Positions 54,085-60,730 of a stretch of 64,000 nucleotides of DNA are shown one piece after another. Positions within the stretch are counted from its first letter, which is position 1; every line of letters begins with the position of its first letter. A program made the position numbers and the translations under genes. The stretch lies in assembly GCA_964389685.1 (NCBI GenBank), contig CAYMFM010000008.1:1-64000 (forward strand), written 5' to 3'. Source of the DNA: G020353115 sp964389685 (GTDB taxonomy: Bacteria; Bacteroidota; Bacteroidia; Bacteroidales; VadinHA17). The notes under the pieces were generated by a model. The model saw only the letters and a list, made by a program, of their open reading frames with translations, was not told the DNA's origin and ran no database searches.

Positions 54085-54810
54085 ATGATGAAGATTGGAA
54101 AACAAATGCTTATTGTATTAACTATAATATGCTGCTTTTACGGCAGCCTTTATGCTCAAAATAAGGTAGAATCAAATAAAGCACTTACAACAAAGCAACA
54201 AAGTATTGTCCCCATTGCAGCTTACGCTGCTAAAGGGGAACTTCAGCAATTGAAACCGGCATTAAACGAAGGACTGGATGCCGGATTAACCGTAAATGAA
54301 ATTAAAGAAGTCATGGTGCACCTGTACGCCTATTGCGGGTTTCCACGTAGTATCCGCGGGTTACAGACTTTTATGGAAGTGCTTGATGAACGAAAAGCCA
54401 AAGGAATTAATGATGAAACGGGGGCTGATGCCTCGCCGATAAGCGATGAGCTCAGTAAATATGAACGAGGTAAAAAGAATTTGGAAGAACTATTAGGAAG
54501 GCCAATAACCGGGCCGCAAAGTGGTTATGCGGCATTTGCCCCAGTAATAGAAATCTTTCTGAAAGAACATTTGTTCTCCGATATTTTCGACCGGGATGTT
54601 TTGACTTTTGCTGAAAGAGAGTTGGTTACAATATCTGTTCTCAGCAGTATTGGCGGTGTAGAGCCTATGCTTCGTTCCCATTTATCAATTTGTCTGAATG
54701 TTGGCTTTACGCCCGAACAGTTGAATGAATTTGTAGAAATTATAAAATCAACTGTCGGTAAAAAAGAAGCCAAAGATGTTCAGGCAGTTTTAAATGAAGT
54801 TCTCAAATAG
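54085..54810 (+). CDS. exported carboxymuconolactone decarboxylase-like protein
   Basis: 241 residues with a signal peptide (KQMLIVLTIICCFYGSLYAQ). Two CMD/AhpD-like halves: residues about 35-105 with GLTVNEIKEVMVHLYAYCGFPRS, and about 140-235 with DVLTFAERELVTISVLSSIGGVEPMLRSHL and GFTPEQLNEFVEII. The first half has a single Cys (YCGFPR) in place of the AhpD CxxC, so peroxidase activity is doubtful. CMD proteins are normally cytoplasmic, so export is unusual. It lies between the esterase and a cupin, both exported, suggesting a shared periplasmic pathway. Confidence 0.85.
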   Translation: MMKIGKQMLIVLTIICCFYGSLYAQNKVESNKALTTKQQSIVPIAAYAAKGELQQLKPALNEGLDAGLTVNEIKEVMVHLYAYCGFPRSIRGLQTFMEVLDERKAKGINDETGADASPISDELSKYERGKKNLEELLGRPITGPQSGYAAFAPVIEIFLKEHLFSDIFDRDVLTFAERELVTISVLSSIGGVEPMLRSHLSICLNVGFTPEQLNEFVEIIKSTVGKKEAKDVQAVLNEVLK

Positions 54811-54865
54811 AGGCAATCGCAATAAACTTTTGCAGGTTAAATGGTTAAACTAAAAATTACTAACA

Positions 54866-55357
54866 ATGAACCATAGTTTTAAATACAGTTTACTTTTTTT
54901 GGTAATTCTGATTGCCGGTTGCAATGTTGAGAAAAAAACAGATGAAACAATCCATAATAGTGAACCTGTTTTTTTAAAAGGCGAAAAAATAAGCAGCAAC
55001 AACTTTACAGGAACGGTGTGGTTAAACATGATGGGGGCCAATGATACCACATTGCATGCCAGGTTTGGCAATGTAACTTTCAAACCCAAAGCAAGAACAA
55101 ACTGGCACTCGCATCCAGGTGGTCAAATACTCCTTATTACCGAAGGACGGGGGTATTACCAGGCAAAAGGACAGCCTGCCCGATTATTGCATAAAGGCGA
55201 TTATGTAGAAATTCCACCGAATGTAATACACTGGCATGGAGCTGGTCCGGAAGAAGAATTTGCACACATCGCCATTAGTTTAAATACCGATGAAGGGGGT
55301 GCGGTTTGGTTAGGTCCGGTTACGGATGAGGAATATGGCGAGATGAATTTGTATTGA
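54866..55357 (+). CDS. cupin-domain lipoprotein
   Basis: 163 residues with a lipoprotein signal (FLVILIAGC, Cys19). Single cupin domain with motif 1 WHSHPGGQILLITEGRG (two His for metal) and motif 2 PPNVIHWHGA (third His). It resembles small cupins found beside CMD proteins, which may act as isomerases or decarboxylases on small carboxylates; substrate unknown. Membrane-anchored export is unusual for this fold. Last gene of the cassette operon. Confidence 0.87.
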   Translation: MNHSFKYSLLFLVILIAGCNVEKKTDETIHNSEPVFLKGEKISSNNFTGTVWLNMMGANDTTLHARFGNVTFKPKARTNWHSHPGGQILLITEGRGYYQAKGQPARLLHKGDYVEIPPNVIHWHGAGPEEEFAHIAISLNTDEGGAVWLGPVTDEEYGEMNLY

Positions 55358-55449
55358 ATAGTGTTAATTACCACCAACTTATTTCTTCACAGGCTACAAT
55401 AATTATACTTCTAAAACCGGTTGCAATTGAATCTAATTGAGCTTAAATC

Positions 55450-55467
55450 CTGGCACCAACCTGGCAC
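55450..55467. promoter_or_regulatory. CTGGCAC pair at the right cassette end (arm-site-like)
   Basis: CTGGCAC occurs twice with CAAC between (CTGGCACCAACCTGGCAC). It matches the left-end pair at 47381-47399 in sequence and orientation, including flanking AAAT. Likely shared element-end sites for a recombinase. Confidence 0.5.
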
Positions 55468-55473
55468 ATAAAA

Positions 55474-55506
55474 AAAGAGTTACAATTTCTGAGGTTGTAA
55501 CTCTTT
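55474..55506 (-). terminator. intrinsic terminator (minus strand)
   Basis: A perfect 12-bp stem (55474-55485 with 55495-55506), followed on the minus strand by seven T. On the plus strand no U-run follows, so it acts leftward. It lies just inside the third tRNA fragment and may be the terminator that originally followed a tRNA. Confidence 0.75.
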
Positions 55507-55515
55507 GATAATTAA

Positions 55516-55530
55516 GTGGGCCCAGTTGGG
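55516..55530 (-). repeat. third short copy of the tRNA 3' end
   Basis: 15 nt identical to 55717-55731, the 3' acceptor and part of the T arm of the tRNA. It sits between the minus-strand terminator and the right 198-bp repeat. It suggests that the segment 55531-55717 was inserted or duplicated after the first integration. Confidence 0.6.
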
Positions 55531-55562
55531 AGTGTTACTCATCCCGACAATGCAGTCGGGAC

Positions 55563-55760
55563 TCGTGAGCCAGTTAGTGAGGCTTCCACATCGAAAGAAA
55601 AGCCAGCCTACCGGCTGATTTTTTATTTTTACTGTCAAATCCAAGCAAGCTTGTCTTTTCCCAGTAAAAAAATAAAAAACCGCCCCGAGTATACCCGGGA
55701 CGGCTTTTCTTTCAATGTGGGCCCAGTTGGGTTCGAACCAACGACCCCCTGATTATGAGT
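55563..55760. repeat. right copy of the 198-bp direct repeat
   Basis: Identical to 47070-47267. Contains the tRNA downstream flank (with the terminator at 55680-55703) and bases 32-74 of the intact tRNA gene. A hairpin CCCGAC/GTCGGG (55543-55560) abuts its left edge. Confidence 0.95.
55680..55703 (-). terminator. tRNA terminator
   Basis: On the minus strand, the stem CCGTCCCGGG...CGGGGCGG (with a U-G wobble) is followed by TTTTTTA. The wobble mispairs on the plus strand, so it acts leftward, 14 bp after the tRNA 3' end. Also present in the left repeat at 47187-47210. Confidence 0.8.
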
Positions 55761-55791
55761 CAGGTGCTCTAACCTGCTGAGCTATGGGCCC
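55718..55791 (-). tRNA. tRNA with CAU anticodon (Met or lysidine-Ile2)
   Basis: 74 nt, full cloverleaf: acceptor GGGCCCA/TGGGCCC, D stem GCTC/GAGC, anticodon stem CCTGA/TCAGG with loop CTCATAA (CAT at 55755-55757), T stem GTTGG/CCAAC with loop TTCGAAC, discriminator A. CCA is not encoded. CAU can be elongator Met or tRNA-Ile2 modified by TilS; sequence alone cannot decide. It is the integration target of the cassette. Confidence 0.95.
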
Positions 55792-55950
55792 TAATAATAT
55801 TATAAAAACGAAATTAAGTTTTAATCTATACTTTCCATAACCTGTCCCGAAAATCAATGATTTTCGGGAATGCAATATTAATCAATTGTCGGTAATTTCG
55901 CAACAGTACCCACTGAAAAAGTCACTGCGGAAATCTACTGTTTCCCCTGA

Positions 55951-56700
55951 TTATCTGATCATTGGCAAACATTCGATGAGCAGGTTTATCACGTTGTTCA
56001 CGTTGTCGTGGAAGATTTTTAATACCTCCTCCCAGGTTACCGGCTCTTCATCCTCCTTCCAGCTGTCGTAATCGGTACTCATCGCTAGGGTCGCATAGGG
56101 TATGCCAATCTCATTTGCCAGGATTACTTCCGGAGCAATGGACATGTTGATCAGGTCAGCACCCCACAGACGGAACATTCTGGATTCAGCACGCGTTGAA
56201 AACCGCGGTCCTTCAATGGTAAGAATAGTGCCGGTGGGGTGAACCGATAAGCCCAGTTTGGATGCTGCTTCCAGTAAACAAACCCGAAGTTCTGCTGAAA
56301 AAGGGTCAGCCATGGCAGCATGCTTCAAATTTCCATCCTCAAACGATTCGTAAAAGCTAACTTCCCGGTGACGGGTGAAGTCGATGAACTGATCCGGGAT
56401 TACCAGGTCTCCCCGCCCGATCTCTTCCCGCAAACTTCCGCAGGCAGTCGTCGTGAGCAGGTGCGTACAACCCGCCTCTTTAAGGGCATGAACATTCGCC
56501 CGGTTATTCACCTGGGTTGGAGGGATCTCATGCTGCCTGCCATGCCGGGAAAGAATCGCCACCTTTACACCATGGATCTCTCCCTGCAGTAATTCCGAAC
56601 TGGGCTTCCCAAACGGAGTATCCAAGGATATGGATTCTGGTTTTTTGATCAAATCCGGATCCTCCAGTCCGGAACCACCGATGATGCCAATTTTTATCAT
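55951..56700 (-). CDS. mtnP: S-methyl-5'-thioadenosine phosphorylase
   Basis: 249 residues, PNP/MTAP family. Motifs: IGIIGGSGLEDP at the start, SRHGRQHEIPPTQVNNRANVHALKEAG, TTACGSLREEIGRGDLVIPDQFIDFT, and the substrate site TIEGPRFSTRAESRMFR with INMSIAPEVILANE. Met in NMS favours MTA over inosine. It splits methylthioadenosine to adenine and methylthioribose-1-phosphate. Shares a region with the aldolase and mtnA on the same strand, consistent with MTA salvage. Confidence 0.93.
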   Translation of the reverse strand: MIKIGIIGGSGLEDPDLIKKPESISLDTPFGKPSSELLQGEIHGVKVAILSRHGRQHEIPPTQVNNRANVHALKEAGCTHLLTTTACGSLREEIGRGDLVIPDQFIDFTRHREVSFYESFEDGNLKHAAMADPFSAELRVCLLEAASKLGLSVHPTGTILTIEGPRFSTRAESRMFRLWGADLINMSIAPEVILANEIGIPYATLAMSTDYDSWKEDEEPVTWEEVLKIFHDNVNNVINLLIECLPMIR

Positions 56701-56723
56701 GCTTGAGTTGATAAGTTAATCTG

Positions 56724-56850
56724 CCTTCGCCAAGGGGGACGATTTCTATTCCTCCTTTCTTACGTTGTCCCCCTTTTGAAAAGGGGAATTTAGGGGAATT
56801 TTTTTCTCACTAGCTCAATCCCCCTGTAGTCCCCCTTCGCCAAGGGGGAC
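56724..56850. repeat. AAGGGGG/CCCCCTT repeat, copy A
   Basis: 127 bp with several CCCCCTT...AAGGGGG palindromes. It is nearly repeated at 57337-57453 on the other side of the first DUF559 gene. Copy A has about 10 extra bases. Confidence 0.8.
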
Positions 56851-56883
56851 AAAATATTTTCTACCCTAAGTCGTCCCCCTTTC

Positions 56884-57294
56884 CTAAAGGGGGTGTCCGC
56901 CATCTGGCGGACGGGGGATTTTGTTTTCTCTTTCTAAATTTTCTATTACATCATAAATCTCACCAACTACATCATCAATTCTGTAAATTACTTGTCCTTC
57001 CTTAAATCTCAGTATAGTAAATCCCATTCCTTCCAGGGACTTTTGCTTTTTATAATCATCAACTCCTCTGTAATTATGTGTCGATCCATCTACCTCAATT
57101 ATCAATCGCAGTTTACGGCAGATAAAATCAACAATATATTCACCTATTGGAAATTGTCTATTAAATTGATATCCATTCATCTTTTTTGCTCGTAAAGCAT
57201 ATTTCCACAAAATAGCTTCTCCTTTTGTTCCGTCTTTCCTTAAATGACGGGCAAGTGATTTAAGCTTCTTATTGTATTTGGTATTATTGGCCAT
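56884..57294 (-). CDS. DUF559 small endonuclease-like protein, copy 1
   Basis: 136 residues. DUF559 fold of the PD-(D/E)xK/VSR-like group: LARHLRKDGTKGEAILWKYAL, YQFNRQFPIGEYIVDFICRKLRLIIEVDGSTH (Asp, Glu, Asp metal ligands), and GFTILRFKEGQVI. The C-terminal tail and stop codon lie inside two hairpins (56875-56893 and 56895-56912), so the 3' end of the gene is made of the palindromic repeat. It is flanked on both sides by the CCCCCTT repeat. DNA target unknown. Confidence 0.88.
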   Translation of the reverse strand: MANNTKYNKKLKSLARHLRKDGTKGEAILWKYALRAKKMNGYQFNRQFPIGEYIVDFICRKLRLIIEVDGSTHNYRGVDDYKKQKSLEGMGFTILRFKEGQVIYRIDDVVGEIYDVIENLERENKIPRPPDGGHPL

Positions 57295-57336
57295 GTGATT
57301 TTTAAAATGCCAGTTTACAATCCCCCTATAAGTCCC

Positions 57337-57453
57337 CCTTCACCAAGGGGGACAATTTCTATTCCTCCTTTTTTACGTTGTCCCCCTTTTGAAAAGGGGG
57401 ATTTTTTTCTCACCAGCTCAATCCCCCTGTAGTCCCCCTTCGCCAAGGGGGAC
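57337..57453. repeat. AAGGGGG/CCCCCTT repeat, copy B
   Basis: 117 bp, same orientation and near-identical to 56724-56850. Together they bracket the DUF559 gene as direct repeats. Confidence 0.8.
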
Positions 57454-57523
57454 GAATTGTTTTTCAATCACTCGTTATCTTCCTTTTAAAAAGGGGATTT
57501 AAGTTTGCCATCAAAACCATCTA

Positions 57524-58132
57524 TTAAATGATTGAATTAATATATGCCAGCAGGTAACTTCCGGCTTCGTCCAGGTCTTTCCCAAAGGTAATGATTCCCT
57601 CTTTATGTCCTCCCATTACCAGAATCTTCTTTACGGCAACATCAGTGTCGTGAAACAGCCGGATAATCTCACGAGCCATTTCGGGTGTGCCAAACTCTGC
57701 ATGCGGACCGGTCACAGGAACCCGGTCCATCAGTCTTTCCCAGTATTCCAGATGATGAACATGGATCACGGCCTGCACATCAGGATTCGTCTCATAAATA
57801 GCGGCATGGCTCAACGATTCGGAGGAAGCAATAACGGGCCCCTTGCAATAGAGCATATTTTTTGAAAGGCTATAGTTCGTTACCAGTGAATAGCCCAGCC
57901 GGGTCAGGTGTTTCTGTTTTCCTGTACCTGAACCGGTAATGATAAACCGATCGGCGGGTTTGGTGCGAACACTGATGTTCCCGTAACCTACGCCATCTGG
58001 GTATGCACCGATCAGCTTCAGATCATACAACACATCTCTCCAGCGATTCAATTCCTTTAATACCTCGCCACTGACGATCGTTCCGGTCTTTTCCCAGTAA
58101 CATTCAAATTTTATGGTTCCTTCATTTGTCAT
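57524..58132 (-). CDS. class II aldolase, probable DHAP-shunt aldolase
   Basis: 202 residues. Class II aldolase/adducin domain: GAYPDGVGYGNISVRTK, FIITGSGTG, the metal site IHVHHLEYW (His-x-His) and a later MGGHKEGIITFG with the third His. It lies between mtnP and mtnA, so the substrate is probably 5-methylthioribulose-1-phosphate or 5-deoxyribulose-1-phosphate, cleaved to DHAP and an aldehyde (the Ald2 reaction of the DHAP shunt). A dehydratase (MtnB) is the alternative, but no mtnC/mtnD is seen. Fuculose-phosphate aldolase is less likely from context. Confidence 0.82.
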   Translation of the reverse strand: MTNEGTIKFECYWEKTGTIVSGEVLKELNRWRDVLYDLKLIGAYPDGVGYGNISVRTKPADRFIITGSGTGKQKHLTRLGYSLVTNYSLSKNMLYCKGPVIASSESLSHAAIYETNPDVQAVIHVHHLEYWERLMDRVPVTGPHAEFGTPEMAREIIRLFHDTDVAVKKILVMGGHKEGIITFGKDLDEAGSYLLAYINSII

Positions 58133-58193
58133 GAAATGTTACCTTTTCGCATTATCATTCAAGTTGATTACAAACGAATCTACCACCCCGTCT

Positions 58194-58207
58194 CCCGCCC
58201 AGGCGGG
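58194..58207. repeat. small hairpin left of the second DUF559 gene
   Basis: CCCGCC/GGCGGG with a 2-nt loop, in the 120-bp spacer between the class II aldolase and the second DUF559 gene. Confidence 0.5.
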
Positions 58208-58253
58208 ATCCAGAGGGTGTCTCAAAAGCCCGAAAAAACGTCATTCTGAATTC

Positions 58254-58634
58254 CTAATATTTAACCTTTTTTGCTTTACCTAAAATTTCATTTATAATCA
58301 TTTCAGGATTTTCAAAAACTATTTTATTCTCAAACCGCAGTACTTCAATACCTTGCTGGTATAAAAAAGATTCCCTATCCATATCCTTACTCCTCTGACC
58401 TGGATGAATATGAACTTCTCCATCCAGCTCTATAGTCAATTTCTTTTCCGGGCAATAAAAGTCTACAATATACTTACCAATACTGTGTTGTCTTCTGAAT
58501 TTAAGGCCTCCGACTTGTTTTTTTTTCAGAATTGTCCATAGTACTGCTTCAGCAGATGTTGCAGTATTTCTTAACTGCTTCCGGACATCTTTAAATTTAG
58601 GATTATTATGAATTCTGCATACCATCTGTAACAA
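58254..58634 (-). CDS. DUF559 small endonuclease-like protein, copy 2
   Basis: 126 residues, diverged from copy 1 (shared plan, limited identity). FKDVRKQLRNTATSAEAVLWTIL, LKFRRQHSIGKYIVDFYCPEKKLTIELDGEVH (Asp and Glu-x-Asp metal ligands), and GIEVLRFEN. Start may be the first or a slightly later Met. Flanked by hairpins at 58194-58207, 58652-58672 and 58675-58697. It sits between the aldolase and mtnA, so both intergenic slots of this block hold a DUF559 gene. Confidence 0.88.
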   Translation of the reverse strand: MLQMVCRIHNNPKFKDVRKQLRNTATSAEAVLWTILKKKQVGGLKFRRQHSIGKYIVDFYCPEKKLTIELDGEVHIHPGQRSKDMDRESFLYQQGIEVLRFENKIVFENPEMIINEILGKAKKVKY

Positions 58635-58651
58635 TTTCGTGACACCAAATT

Positions 58652-58697
58652 CTCCTCCTAAGATAGGAGGAGTACCCCTGACGATCTCTGTCAGGGG
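58652..58697. repeat. two perfect hairpins right of the second DUF559 gene
   Basis: CTCCTCCTA/TAGGAGGAG (58652-58672, 3-nt loop) and CCCCTGAC/GTCAGGGG (58675-58697, 7-nt loop), adjacent to each other. Confidence 0.7.
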
Positions 58698-58815
58698 GGA
58701 GGTGGTATGAAAGTCTTCTACCTAATCCAATCCGCATGCCAGACATCCTCCTCACGTTTTGATACCATTAAGACTTTCTAAAAGGCAAATTCGTATTTTC
58801 CCTGAACTTTAACAT

Positions 58816-59931
58816 TCAAAAACTCTTTCTGAATGATGGAAACAGACGTAAAATTGATTGTTCATTCGCTTCACATATCCCTCTTTCGGTTATTAGACCC
58901 GTTACAAAACGAGCGGGTGTGATATCGAATCCCGGGTTTAAAACCGGCGTTCCTTCCGAACAAATTCGTACCCGTTCCAACCCTGTTTCGGTCAAGCCTT
59001 CTACAAGCTCAACCTCTTCCCGGTTTCTTTCTTCAATCGGTATGCTTTCAAATCCATCCTGCAGGGAGGGATCGATGGAAGAGGAGGGTAATGCAACGTA
59101 TAAGGGGATATGATTATCCTTTGCTGCCAAGGCTTTCTGGTAGGTTCCTATTTTGTTAACCACATCCCCGGACAGGGTTGTCCTGTCGCTTCCCACAATC
59201 ACAACATCTACCTTTCCCTGCTGCATTAACAGACCTCCAGCATTGTCTGTGATGACTGTATATGGAACACCGTGTTGTGCAAGTTCCCACGCTGTTAATC
59301 TTGCACCCTGGTTTCGTGGACGTGTTTCATCAACCCACACGTGTACCTTGATGCCCCGGTCATGTGCCAGATAAATGGGAGCCGTTGCAGTACCGTAATC
59401 AATGCACGCCAGCCATCCGGCATTACAATGGGTAAGGATATTCACCACGCTGTTTCTTTTCTTCTTTGCCAGGTCTTCAATCACGGCAAGACCAAACTGC
59501 CCAATCTTCCTGCAGGCTTCAGTTTCCTCCTTTGCTATTTCCTGAGCTGTTTTCAATGCCACATCAAGTTTGGCATTGATGTCTTTTTCGCCTAAAATAG
59601 CATGGAGACTGCGGTCAACAGCATGTGAAAGATTGATTGCTGTTGGCCGGGTGGATGTTAATCTGCGAGCGCAATCCCGCAAGTAGCTGGTGAGATCTGC
59701 AAGAAAGGGATGGTCCAGCATAGCAAGGTACATTCCGTATGCTGCTGTTACACCGATCAGGGGCGCCCCACGAACGATCATGTCTGCTATAGCCGATCGT
59801 GCATCTTCAAAACACTTCAGATCCACAATGCGGAACTCAAAAGGAAGCAGACGCTGATCAATGGTTTGAACAATCGTTGCATCATCCGGGTGTAGCCAAA
59901 TGGTCTGATATGGTTTATTGTTCACGTTCAT
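58816..59931 (-). CDS. mtnA: S-methyl-5-thioribose-1-phosphate isomerase
   Basis: 371 residues from the ATG at 59929-59931. A longer frame to 60021 would overlap the divergent HAD gene start, and the family begins near 'TIWLHPDDATIV', so the shorter start is chosen. eIF2B-like family with RGAPLIGVTAAYG, TATAPIYLA, the catalytic loop THCNAGWLACIDYG (Cys), DETRPRNQGARLTAWEL, VGSDRTTLSGDVVNKIGT (Asp) and NPGFDITPARFVTGLITERG. It isomerises methylthioribose-1-P (or deoxyribose-1-P analogues) to the ribulose form. Confidence 0.94.
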   Translation of the reverse strand: MNVNNKPYQTIWLHPDDATIVQTIDQRLLPFEFRIVDLKCFEDARSAIADMIVRGAPLIGVTAAYGMYLAMLDHPFLADLTSYLRDCARRLTSTRPTAINLSHAVDRSLHAILGEKDINAKLDVALKTAQEIAKEETEACRKIGQFGLAVIEDLAKKKRNSVVNILTHCNAGWLACIDYGTATAPIYLAHDRGIKVHVWVDETRPRNQGARLTAWELAQHGVPYTVITDNAGGLLMQQGKVDVVIVGSDRTTLSGDVVNKIGTYQKALAAKDNHIPLYVALPSSSIDPSLQDGFESIPIEERNREEVELVEGLTETGLERVRICSEGTPVLNPGFDITPARFVTGLITERGICEANEQSILRLFPSFRKSF

Positions 59932-60012
59932 GCAGGAGGCTTGCCAAAGATTACTATTTTTGTGGCCGGTATCAGGATCAAATTTAATAAATATATAACC
60001 ATAAATCTGGTA

Positions 60013-60654
60013 ATGATTCAAATCAAAAATATCATCTTCGACCTGGGCAGTGTTTTGCTGGATATTGATGTGGACAGAACATTGCGGTCATTCGATGAAA
60101 TGGGTGTATCGGGTAAACAACTGGAAGAGATCTATAAAGACCCGGAGAATTTTTTCCTGCTTTTTGAAAAAGGCGCCATTGATGTGGATACCTTCCGGAA
60201 TGCTTTCAGAACTTTATCGGATAATCATTTGACTGATCAGCAGATCAATGACGCCTGGAGCGCCATGGTTATCGGATTTCCAAAGAATAAAGTGGAACTG
60301 TTGAAATGCCTGGTAAACCGGTATGATTTGTATTTACTGAGCAACACCAATGAGATCCATGTGCCGATCTATACCCGACAATTCTGGGAAACATCCGGCG
60401 GAGTATCCTTTGAAGATATGTTTACCAGGATTTATTATTCGCATGTTGTGAAGTTGAGCAAACCCAACCCGGCGATTTTCCATTACATGTTGAATGATTC
60501 AGGCATTCTGCCGGAAGAGTCGCTCTTCATCGATGATCTTCAACGGAATGTGGATGCGGCGATTGAAACCGGTCTTCCTTCCTGTCATTTCAGAGAAGAG
60601 GATGATTTGGCTGAGGTGTTGGAACAGTATGGTATCCGGTGTAATAGAGAGTAG
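60013..60654 (+). CDS. HAD-family phosphatase (YihX-like)
   Basis: 213 residues from the ATG at 60013. Motif I is IIFDLGSVLLDID, where the usual second Asp is Gly, as in YihX (glucose-1-phosphatase) relatives. Later motifs: LYLLSNTNEIH (II), VKLSKPNPAIF (III, Lys) and LFIDDLQRNVDAA (IV, Asp-Asp). It hydrolyses small sugar phosphates in the cytoplasm; substrate unproven. Divergent from mtnA across 81 bp; a role in the mtn route, e.g. dephosphorylating a by-product, is speculation. Confidence 0.87.
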   Translation: MIQIKNIIFDLGSVLLDIDVDRTLRSFDEMGVSGKQLEEIYKDPENFFLLFEKGAIDVDTFRNAFRTLSDNHLTDQQINDAWSAMVIGFPKNKVELLKCLVNRYDLYLLSNTNEIHVPIYTRQFWETSGGVSFEDMFTRIYYSHVVKLSKPNPAIFHYMLNDSGILPEESLFIDDLQRNVDAAIETGLPSCHFREEDDLAEVLEQYGIRCNRE

Positions 60655-60730
60655 GATTTATTTAAAAACAGTGAAATTCTGATTATCAATATACAATACA
60701 TCGAACTCATATTAAATTGAAATCACCCCC

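Noticed and set aside
56724..57453. CRISPR-like repeats around DUF559
   Set aside because: The repeats are palindromic hairpins in two long blocks, not evenly spaced short repeats with spacers.
59932..60021. 30-residue N-terminal extension of mtnA
   Set aside because: It overlaps the divergent HAD gene start and does not resemble the family N-terminus.
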